DNA of 7,112 bases from Propionibacteriaceae bacterium (GTDB taxonomy: Bacteria > Actinomycetota > Actinomycetes > Propionibacteriales > Propionibacteriaceae). The position numbers and the translations under genes are program-made. Positions 1 to 5,105 of this stretch are shown here, in pieces; the first letter of the stretch is position 1; each line of letters begins with the position of its first letter. The stretch covers positions 1 through 7,112 of the forward strand of contig JAGQUI010000135.1 of assembly GCA_020438595.1 (NCBI GenBank), given 5' to 3'. Below the pieces are notes generated by a model. That model ran no database searches. It was not told where the DNA came from and saw only the letters and a program-made list of their open reading frames with translations.

Positions 1-38
1 CGTCCCGAGCCTGCGAGGGACGGCGCGTCACGAAGGGC
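1..38 (-). repeat. Dispersed palindromic repeat, copy 1 (variant core)
   Basis: Read on the minus strand this begins with GCCCTTCGTGACGC (25-38 on the plus strand as GCGTCACGAAGGGC) and ends near CTCGGGA. The same 14-bp end occurs at 6990-7003 and 7093-7106. The core differs from the other copies and carries its own small stem, CGTCCC (1-6) with GGGACG (17-22). The repeat supplies the last two codons and the TGA stop (28-30) of the glycosyltransferase gene. The window edge may cut the element. The shared 14-mer is directly visible; calling the whole 38 bp one element is inference. Confidence 0.55.
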
Positions 39-1422
39 CGGCGAGGACCGGCACCCGCTCCCGCGGTGGTGCGGCGTCCGACGGCTCGTCCAGCCAGACG
101 TGGGCCGGCGGAACCCGGCGTCGGGACGGGCCCAGCAGCGGCGAGTCGTCCGTCACGAACGAACGCAGGCGCTGCCGGCCCAGCACCGGCGCGGCCACCG
201 CGACGATCGCCAGTGCCACCAGCAGCCAGCCGCGGGAGGCGATGCTGGTCTCGTTGACCAGCCGCCAGAGGCTGTAGGAGCCCATCCGGTGGGTCACCGA
301 GGCGAGCACCAGGAAGTGCCAGCTCCAGTACAGGACGACGTCCACGACGACGACCGACACCGTGGCCCACACCCGGAAGCCGAGGAACACCAGCAGCGGC
401 AGCACCCAGAGCGTGTACTGCGGGGAGAACACCTTGTTCGCCAGCAGGTAGGCCACCAGCAGGCCCAGCGCCGTGCCGGGCAGCGGGTACTCGCCGGCCC
501 GGTGCGCCAGCCGCCAGCCGACCACCAGCACCGCACTCAGCGCGGCGGCCGTCGCGAGGGTGGCGAGCTCCATCAGCGCCCCCTGGGACAGGTCCACCCA
601 GGTGCCCAGGTAGTACCAGACCGACATCGTGTCCTGCGTGATCCCCCGGGAGGCCTGGTACGCCAGCGGCGCCAGCCAGCCCTCCGGGTCGGCCAGGTAC
701 ACCGGCAGGTTCACCGCGACCAGCAGGGCGGCCGCGGCCCCCGCGGCCTCTACGGCGCGCCGGACCCGGAGGGCGAGCGGCGTCTGGCCGGGTCCGGGAC
801 GCCCGAACAGCAGCCACGCCAGCAGCGCGGGCCCGAACAGCAGCGGGAAGAGCTTCAGCGCGCCGCCCAGGGCGAGCAGCAGGGCCGCGCTCAGGTAGCG
901 CCGCCGCGGGACCGTCCGCGGATCCTGTCCCGCGATCAGGGCGAACGCGCCCACCGTGCACAGGGCCGGCGGCAGGTCGAGGTTGTAGGTGAGGTAGAAC
1001 GCCAGCGCGGGCGACGCCGCCCACACCCACGTCCGGGCGCCGGCCGCCCGGTACAGGATCGCGGTCAGCCAGGCCGCGAGCCCGCCCATCACCACGGCGG
1101 TGATCGCGACGAACTCGGCGTAGGTGGACGCGGGCAGGCTGAGCAGCCACATCAGCATTCCGCTCAGCACCGGGTACTCCACGGTGGCCGGCGTCCCGCT
1201 TCCGGTCGGCAGCAACTGCAGGTAGGGCACCACGTGCTCGGCCAGCCCGCGGCCGTACCACATCACGGCGAGGTCGCTGTCGCAGCCGGTGGCGCCCGAC
1301 AGCGACAGCGAGGCCATCGAGTTGCCGAAGCAGGGGGAGCGCAACCGGTAGCTGGCCCAGGCCGCCAGCAGGGTGACGGCGACCAGCACCGGGAGGTGCC
1401 AGGTCGCGCGGGTGTTCTTCAT
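28..1422 (-). CDS. GT87/DUF2029-type polytopic membrane glycosyltransferase
   Basis: This 464-residue protein probably moves a sugar, classically mannose from a polyprenyl-phosphate donor, onto an envelope glycan or glycolipid at the outer face of the membrane. It has an N-terminal helix (about 10-27), an extracytoplasmic segment with the acidic motif CDSDL (47-51) followed by a WYGRGL stretch, then VEYPVL (81-86), KLFPLL (190-195) and NKVFSPQY (329-336). Acidic residues after helix 1, a YP-x-L motif, KLFP and a late SPQY are typical of GT-C enzymes of the GT87/DUF2029 group. About ten hydrophobic segments can be counted. The last 50 residues form a basic, proline-rich, probably cytosolic tail. 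The ATG start lacks a Shine-Dalgarno sequence but lies 9 bp from a TAGCGT -10 box. Donor and acceptor cannot be read from the sequence, and no glycan gene cluster surrounds it. Confidence 0.8.
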   Translation of the reverse strand: MKNTRATWHLPVLVAVTLLAAWASYRLRSPCFGNSMASLSLSGATGCDSDLAVMWYGRGLAEHVVPYLQLLPTGSGTPATVEYPVLSGMLMWLLSLPASTYAEFVAITAVVMGGLAAWLTAILYRAAGARTWVWAASPALAFYLTYNLDLPPALCTVGAFALIAGQDPRTVPRRRYLSAALLLALGGALKLFPLLFGPALLAWLLFGRPGPGQTPLALRVRRAVEAAGAAAALLVAVNLPVYLADPEGWLAPLAYQASRGITQDTMSVWYYLGTWVDLSQGALMELATLATAAALSAVLVVGWRLAHRAGEYPLPGTALGLLVAYLLANKVFSPQYTLWVLPLLVFLGFRVWATVSVVVVDVVLYWSWHFLVLASVTHRMGSYSLWRLVNETSIASRGWLLVALAIVAVAAPVLGRQRLRSFVTDDSPLLGPSRRRVPPAHVWLDEPSDAAPPRERVPVLAGPS

Positions 1423-1431
1423 CTCGGCTGC

Positions 1432-1437
1432 ACGCTA
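1432..1437 (-). promoter_or_regulatory. Candidate -10 box of the glycosyltransferase gene
   Basis: On the minus strand TAGCGT fits the actinobacterial TANNNT -10 pattern and lies 9 bp before the ATG at 1422. Together with the absence of a Shine-Dalgarno sequence this points to a leaderless or nearly leaderless mRNA. No good -35 box is visible. Confidence 0.4.
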
Positions 1438-1482
1438 GGCAGCGTTCGTGTGCGCAGGCTGTGCGCTCCGGGCGCGCTGCCT
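1437..1482. promoter_or_regulatory. Inverted and direct repeats upstream of the glycosyltransferase promoter
   Basis: AGGCAGCG (1437-1444) and CGCTGCCT (1475-1482) form a perfect 8-bp inverted repeat with a 30-bp spacer. Inside the spacer TGTGCGC occurs twice (1449-1455 and 1460-1466), 11 bp apart, so both copies would sit on the same face of the helix. The block runs upstream from the -10 box across the region expected to hold the -35, as an operator would. No regulator gene is nearby to pair with it. Confidence 0.3.
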
Positions 1483-1513
1483 GAGCGTCGGATGTGAGGT
1501 TCCGGCGGCGGTC

Positions 1514-1526
1514 GCCCGGACCGGGC
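1514..1526. repeat. Short palindrome GCCCGG-A-CCGGGC
   Basis: A perfect 13-bp odd-centred palindrome lies in the gap between the glycosyltransferase start and the methyltransferase-like stop. It could add to termination of the latter gene or be a protein-binding site. In DNA this GC-rich, chance is a real alternative. Confidence 0.25.
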
Positions 1527-1552
1527 CCAAACAGGCAGGCGTGGCGAACCGC

Positions 1553-1579
1553 ACGGACCAGGCTCGCCGGCCGGTCCGT
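1553..1579 (-). terminator. Candidate hairpin terminator of the methyltransferase-like gene
   Basis: ACGGACC (1553-1559) pairs with GGTCCGT (1573-1579) around a 13-nt loop, starting 2 bp beyond the stop codon of the gene that ends at 1582. There is no real U-tract; on the minus strand the only T run is a short TTT about 20 bases further on. Actinobacterial terminators often lack a U-tail, so the call is reasonable but weak. Confidence 0.35.
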
Positions 1580-1581
1580 CC

Positions 1582-2187
1582 TCAGGTCAGGAAAGGCCGA
1601 CTGCTTGCCCGGTAGAGCACGTACTCGAAGCGCCGCTCGCCGCGCACCACCGGCACGGTGATCGTCTCGACGCGGTCGGCGAGCCCGGCGAGGGTGGCCG
1701 CGAGGTCGGGGCTGGCGGCCTCGCACCAGACCACGAGGCGTCCGGACGGGGCGAGCGCGGCCAGGCAGCGGCGCAGGAAGTCCGCGCGGTAGAGCCGGGC
1801 GTTGTGGTCGTGGATCAGGAACGTCGGCCCGTTGTCCACGTCGAGCAGGATGGCGTCCCAGCTGCCCTCGACGGCGTCGGCGATGTCGCCGGTGACCAGC
1901 TCCACCCGCGGGTCGGAGGCCAGCCGTCCGAGCTGTGCGGTGGCGCCGCGGCGGGCCGCGTCCACCAGTTCCGCGGACAGCTCGACCACCCGGACGTGCT
2001 CCGCGCCGCCGTCCAGCAGCCGGGCCGCGGTGTAGCCCAGCCCCAGCCCGCCGACGAGGACGCGGGCGGCCGGCAGTGCGGCGTCGGCCAGCGCCAGCTC
2101 GGAGCCGACCTCGGTGGAGTCCATCGCGAAGACGCCGTTGACGATCAGCTCGTCCACCCCGTCCCGGGTGCGCAGCACGAAGTCCAC
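1582..2187 (-). CDS. Spermidine-synthase-like SAM-fold protein
   Basis: With a GTG start at 2187 this is a 201-residue Rossmann-fold protein of the spermidine synthase/methyltransferase type. Visible motifs are the SAM-site glycine loop VGGLGLGYT (45-53), an acidic strand end VVEL (66-69), VTGD (98-101), and WDAILLDVDNGP (110-121), equivalent to the D-x-x-D region of spermidine synthases. MDSTEVGSE (22-30) also recalls that family. The N-terminal beta-domain of true spermidine synthases (usually about 280-300 residues) is missing, so polyamine synthesis is doubtful and a methyltransferase on an unknown substrate is as likely. An in-frame ATG at 2295 would add 36 Arg/Pro-rich residues and run into the opposite gene. 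The GTG is preferred because TACGAT lies 6 bp before it, which suits leaderless expression. It is divergent from the secreted-protein operon. Confidence 0.75.
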   Translation of the reverse strand: MDFVLRTRDGVDELIVNGVFAMDSTEVGSELALADAALPAARVLVGGLGLGYTAARLLDGGAEHVRVVELSAELVDAARRGATAQLGRLASDPRVELVTGDIADAVEGSWDAILLDVDNGPTFLIHDHNARLYRADFLRRCLAALAPSGRLVVWCEAASPDLAATLAGLADRVETITVPVVRGERRFEYVLYRASSRPFLT

Positions 2188-2193
2188 CGGGCC

Positions 2194-2203
2194 ATCGTAG
2201 GGT
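2194..2203. promoter_or_regulatory. Overlapping divergent -10 boxes, both apparently leaderless
   Basis: On the plus strand TAGGGT (2198-2203) lies 7 bp before the ATG at 2211. On the minus strand TACGAT (2199-2194) lies 6 bp before the GTG at 2187. Both fit TANNNT and share the central TA at 2198-2199. Neither start has a usable Shine-Dalgarno sequence, and the whole gap between the two start codons is only 23 bp. Clear -35 boxes are not seen on either side. Confidence 0.55.
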
Positions 2204-2210
2204 TGCCGCC

Positions 2211-2729
2211 ATGGACAGGCGCTGGGTGGGCGCGGTGGCGGCCGCGCTGGCAGCGGTAGGGCTGGTCGCCGCGCTCGGCGGGTTCGCCCCCGCACCGCAG
2301 CGCAGTACCGGCGCCGGCCAGGTGATCCACCTCGCCCGCTGGGACCTCACCGCGCACCGCGCCGAACTCGTCGACGCCGACGCGGACGGCAACAAGACCG
2401 ACCCCGCCGTGCGGGTGTGGTTCACCGTCGTGAACACCTGGACCGACTCACAGATCGAGCCGTGGGGGCTGGTGCGGGTGGTGCTCCCGGACGGCACCGC
2501 GCCCGACGACGCGTCCTGGCAGGTCGAGGGGCGCTCCGGCGGCTTCGACCCGGACGTGCCGCAGGAGGCGTTCCTCGAGGTTGACGTCGACCCCGGGTGG
2601 ACGGGCGATCGGCCGCTCACCGTGCAGGTCTTCGACGAGCAGCGCTCGAACACGCCGGCCCCGATCGAGGTGTGGGGTCGCACCGCCGCGGTGGCCGTCT
2701 TCGACCTGACCTGCGAGGACCACCGATGA
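2211..2729 (+). CDS. Secreted or membrane-anchored protein of unknown function (trio member 1)
   Basis: I do not recognise a named family. The 172-residue product begins MDRRW, then has one hydrophobic segment (about 7-25) that can be an uncleaved anchor or signal peptide, then an exported domain of about 140 residues rich in predicted beta strands, such as AVRVWFTVVN (66-75) and LVRVVLPDG (87-95). An acidic loop with three alternating aspartates followed by GN (55-61) resembles a calcium-binding loop. A related D-x-D-G-N-x-x-(D/E)-P pattern occurs in the third gene of the operon, suggesting common descent. There is no lipobox cysteine; the single Cys is near the C-terminus (168). Translation probably begins without a leader from the ATG 7 bp after TAGGGT. 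Its TGA stop overlaps the next start as ATGA, so the genes are likely coupled. Confidence 0.7.
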   Translation: MDRRWVGAVAAALAAVGLVAALGGFAPAPQRSTGAGQVIHLARWDLTAHRAELVDADADGNKTDPAVRVWFTVVNTWTDSQIEPWGLVRVVLPDGTAPDDASWQVEGRSGGFDPDVPQEAFLEVDVDPGWTGDRPLTVQVFDEQRSNTPAPIEVWGRTAAVAVFDLTCEDHR

Positions 2730-3283
2730 CCGCCCGGACAGCCCGGCGCTGGCTCACCCTCGTCGCCGGGCTGCTCGTCGCCGTCGCCGCGGTGCTGCTC
2801 GCCCCGGACTCCAGCGAGGACGTCGCCTGGTCCCGGCCCGGGGCGGACGGCTGGGCCCGCGGCCCGTACGCCGACGCACAGGTCACCTCCGTGCGGCTCG
2901 CCCGGCAGATCGACGGCGGGTTCCGTGAGCTGTCCACGTCCGCGGTGTTCGTGGTGGTGGAGCTGGAGGTGTCCGCGCACCGTGAGCTGGCGCCGACCGG
3001 TGACCTCACCCTGCGCACCGCCGACGGGCACACCTACAGCCAGCGCGACGACATCTCGGTGACCCAGGTGCCGGCGGTCGAGCCCGGGTTCACCAGCAGC
3101 GGCACCGCGGTCTTCGAGCTGCCGCCTGACCGGGTGGCCGGCGCCGACCTCGTGCTGATCCCGCACAAGGGTGGGTTGCTCTCCTTCCGGTCGGGGCTGC
3201 GCTTCGATGACGTGGTGCCGGACGGGACGCCGGTGCAGGCGAGTGTCACACCCCGCTCGACGCAGACCTGGGTGACGCCGTGA
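2726..3283 (+). CDS. DUF4352-like secreted or anchored protein (trio member 2)
   Basis: This 185-residue product has a basic N-terminus (TARTARRW), one hydrophobic helix (about 10-26) and a beta-rich exported domain. The domain follows the DUF4352/immunoglobulin-like plan: a strand AVFVVVELEV (73-82), then LTLRTADGHTY (94-104), then a VEPGFTSSGTAVFELP stretch (118-133) where these proteins typically have PG followed by a V/F-x-V/F-P strand, then DLVLIP (141-146). Such domains are usually extracytoplasmic and bind partners or stabilise envelope complexes; no catalytic residues are evident. The ATG start shares ATGA with the preceding stop and has GAGGA (2715-2719) 6 bp upstream, so it may be both coupled and independently initiated. 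The downstream gene overlaps as GTGA. Family assignment is by pattern only. Confidence 0.7.
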   Translation: MTARTARRWLTLVAGLLVAVAAVLLAPDSSEDVAWSRPGADGWARGPYADAQVTSVRLARQIDGGFRELSTSAVFVVVELEVSAHRELAPTGDLTLRTADGHTYSQRDDISVTQVPAVEPGFTSSGTAVFELPPDRVAGADLVLIPHKGGLLSFRSGLRFDDVVPDGTPVQASVTPRSTQTWVTP

Positions 3284-3783
3284 GGTGGGCCAGGGCGGCG
3301 GGTGCGCTCGCCCTCGCGGTCGCGGTCAGCGGCTGGGTGGGCTGGACGCGGTTCGCGGCGCAGGAGCCGCAGCCGTCCGCCGTGCTCACCGCCGCGGCCC
3401 CGGTCGAGTACGGCAACGCCCGGTTCACCGTGGTCGGCTGGTCGCGGCCCGCCTCCGTCGACGACGGGGACGGGAACCTCGCCGAGCCGATGGCGGGCGC
3501 CGCGTTCGTCCGGCTCGACCTGCGCGAGGAGGCGCTCGGCGCGGTCGACGAGCTCTACTGCGACGGCTGGCTGTCCGCCGGCGCGGATCGCTGGCAGAAC
3601 ACGACCGATGTCGGCCCGGTCAGGGCGGGCCGGTGCAGCACGAACGCCGACGGCGACCCGCTCGCAGTCGGCCGGGCCAGGGACCTCAGCTTCTACTGGG
3701 AGGTGCCCGCCGCCGTCGCGGACGGCCCGCTCGGCTTCGAACTGCGGTTCGGCGACGACGCGGCGATCATGGTGCGGCCGTGA
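3280..3783 (+). CDS. Secreted or membrane-anchored protein of unknown function (trio member 3)
   Basis: The GTG start overlaps the previous stop as GTGA, with no good Shine-Dalgarno, so translation is probably coupled. The 167-residue product has a hydrophobic N-terminal segment (about 6-22) ending in a Trp-rich stretch, then a beta-rich exported domain: ARFTVVGW (47-54), an acidic DDGDGN loop (61-66), GAAFVRLDL (73-81), and a late LGFELRFGDD strand (151-160). Cys94 and Cys119 are the only cysteines and could form a disulfide outside the cell. The loop D-x-D-G-N-x-x-E-P followed by a beta strand aligns with the equivalent region of the first trio protein. The layout recalls DUF4352-type sandwiches, but I cannot name the family. 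Its last 17 bp overlap the end of the convergent membrane-protein gene. Confidence 0.68.
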   Translation: MRWARAAGALALAVAVSGWVGWTRFAAQEPQPSAVLTAAAPVEYGNARFTVVGWSRPASVDDGDGNLAEPMAGAAFVRLDLREEALGAVDELYCDGWLSAGADRWQNTTDVGPVRAGRCSTNADGDPLAVGRARDLSFYWEVPAAVADGPLGFELRFGDDAAIMVRP

Positions 3784-4990
3784 GCTCGGCCTCGCGCTCG
3801 ACGCGGGCGGCGAGCCCCCGGTCGAACGCCGCGGCGTAGAGCGCGACCTGCACCGTGGTGGCGACCAGGCCCAACAGGAGCCCGGTCAGCGGCTGGTAGC
3901 CCAGGGTCACGGCGAGCGACTGCGGGCCGATCCAGCGCTCGAGCCCGCGCGCGAGCCAGTCGATCGCCAGGCCGAAGCCGGCGGACAGGCCGATCACCGC
4001 ACCCACGAAGGCCGGGCCGCGGGCGAACACCAGGCGCAGCGCGTGCGCGATCGGCAGGTACTTGTCCCGGACGTCCGCGGTGAGCCAGAGCCAGGCCCGT
4101 CCCAGCGGGCCGGCGGACTCCTCCCCGTCGCCGAGCCGGACCGCGATCCTTTCGGCCCGGGTGCCCGCGGCCAGTTCCCGGGCGCTGAAGTCGCGCCAGC
4201 CGAACACCACGCCGGTCAGGCTCACCCACAGCAGCGGGAACAGGGCCGTCGCGACGACGGCGGGGCCGATCGACACCAGCCCGTCCAGGGCGCCGCGGAC
4301 GGCCTCGGGCAGCCCGCCCCAGGCCGGCACAGCGCCGAGCACCGCCTCACGGGCGTCCAGCAGCCACCGCCAGACGGCGCGTCCGGTGAGCCAGGTGGTG
4401 ACCACCCGGCCCAGCGCCAGCAGCACCGCGAACAGGCTGAACACCCAGGTGCCCTCGGCGAGCGCCAGCAGGAGGGCCACGACGCGGGAGCGTCCGGGGA
4501 TGCGCCGCAGCGCGGCACGGGCCAGCCAGGCGACGACGGCGAAGCCGGCGAACATCGGCCAGTCGGACAGGTTCACCGAGTACAGCTCGGCCCGCAGGCC
4601 GTAGGTGGACAGGTTGGCGACGAACAGCTGCCGCCACTGCTCCTCGACCAGCCCCCACAGGGAGAACACCGCGATGAACGGGCCGAGGCCGTCGCTGAGC
4701 ACGTCCCGGCGGAGCTGGCGCGCGCGGATCGTGCCGTCCCCGGCCGCGAGGGCGACGGCCGGGAGCGCGGGCTCGAGGCTGTGCACCATCAGCGCGAGGC
4801 AGCCGACCCACCACAGGATGCCGGCGAGGAAGGCGAGGGTGGCGGCGATCCGGTTGGTCGACAACCAGGCGGACGCCTGCTGGCCGAGCAGGTTGCCGGC
4901 GTAGCCGAGGCAGAACCACCCCACCAGGCCGGGCAGCCGGTGCCACCACAGCGCTGCCGCGTCCCGGGCCAGCTGCCAGGTCGTCCGCAC
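3767..4990 (-). CDS. Polytopic membrane protein of unknown function
   Basis: This is a 407-residue integral membrane protein with about eight hydrophobic segments: roughly 19-37, 48-70, 101-120, 145-161, 169-200 (possibly two helices), 238-264, 325-347 and 362-388. Loops carry many Trp and Arg residues; a larger hydrophilic section (266-322) is probably cytosolic, including the stretch ARELAAGTRAERIAVRLGDG. No transporter signature, ATPase motif or GT-C motif is visible, so no function is assigned. Start is GTG at 4990, with TACAGT 6 bp upstream and no Shine-Dalgarno, again fitting leaderless expression. Its end overlaps the third secreted-protein gene by 17 bp. A link to the neighbouring exported proteins is plausible from position only. 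Confidence 0.75.
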   Translation of the reverse strand: MRTTWQLARDAAALWWHRLPGLVGWFCLGYAGNLLGQQASAWLSTNRIAATLAFLAGILWWVGCLALMVHSLEPALPAVALAAGDGTIRARQLRRDVLSDGLGPFIAVFSLWGLVEEQWRQLFVANLSTYGLRAELYSVNLSDWPMFAGFAVVAWLARAALRRIPGRSRVVALLLALAEGTWVFSLFAVLLALGRVVTTWLTGRAVWRWLLDAREAVLGAVPAWGGLPEAVRGALDGLVSIGPAVVATALFPLLWVSLTGVVFGWRDFSARELAAGTRAERIAVRLGDGEESAGPLGRAWLWLTADVRDKYLPIAHALRLVFARGPAFVGAVIGLSAGFGLAIDWLARGLERWIGPQSLAVTLGYQPLTGLLLGLVATTVQVALYAAAFDRGLAARVEREAELTAAP

Positions 4991-4996
4991 GCCTGC

Positions 4997-5002
4997 ACTG
5001 TA
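4997..5002 (-). promoter_or_regulatory. Candidate -10 box of the membrane-protein gene, leaderless
   Basis: On the minus strand TACAGT fits TANNNT and is followed by six bases and the GTG start at 4990. The six bases contain no Shine-Dalgarno sequence. This matches the geometry at 2187 and 2211. Confidence 0.5.
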
Positions 5003-5071
5003 ACGGCGGCCGCAGGCCGGGAAGTCCCCGGTGCGGGAAGTTGGGGGTTTCGCCGCGTGCGGGGGCGCGCC

Positions 5072-5077
5072 TAGGCT
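5072..5077 (+). promoter_or_regulatory. Candidate -10 box of acs
   Basis: TAGGCT fits TANNNT and would start transcription near 5083-5085, giving a leader of about 20 nt that includes the ribosome site. The -35 region (about 5048-5054) is only a weak TTTCGC-like match. This promoter is back to back with that of the membrane-protein gene, the two -10 boxes being about 70 bp apart. Confidence 0.4.
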
Positions 5078-5094
5078 CGCCGCGTCAACGACTC

Positions 5095-5101
5095 AAGGAG
5101 G
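5095..5101 (+). promoter_or_regulatory. Strong ribosome binding site of acs
   Basis: AAGGAGG lies 4 bp before the ATG at 5106. It fixes this start over the in-frame upstream start at 5031. It is the only full Shine-Dalgarno consensus in the window; the other first genes appear leaderless. Confidence 0.8.
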
Positions 5102-5105
5102 ACCG

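Noticed and set aside
153..167. TCACGAACGAACG inside the glycosyltransferase gene as a further repeat copy
   Set aside because: It shares only TCACGAA with the 14-bp repeat end and lacks AGGGC and the second end; likely chance.
100..1497. A 465-codon plus-strand frame antisense to the glycosyltransferase
   Set aside because: Same low-complexity His/Gln/Arg/Gly composition, no ribosome site or promoter, and the opposite strand encodes GT87-type motifs.
2188..2295. N-terminal extension of the methyltransferase-like protein from the ATG at 2295
   Set aside because: It adds 36 Arg/Pro-rich residues, overlaps the opposite gene, and conflicts with the -10 box spaced for a GTG start at 2187.
3302..5074. 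A 590-codon open frame on the plus strand across the membrane-protein gene
   Set aside because: It is mostly antisense to a gene with clear membrane-segment pattern. Its product is a Gln/Gly/Arg/Pro-rich composition typical of the mirror frame of GC-rich coding DNA, with no recognisable motif.
5031..5105. Upstream in-frame start for acs
   Set aside because: The strong AAGGAGG lies between it and the ATG at 5106, and the extra residues do not resemble the family.
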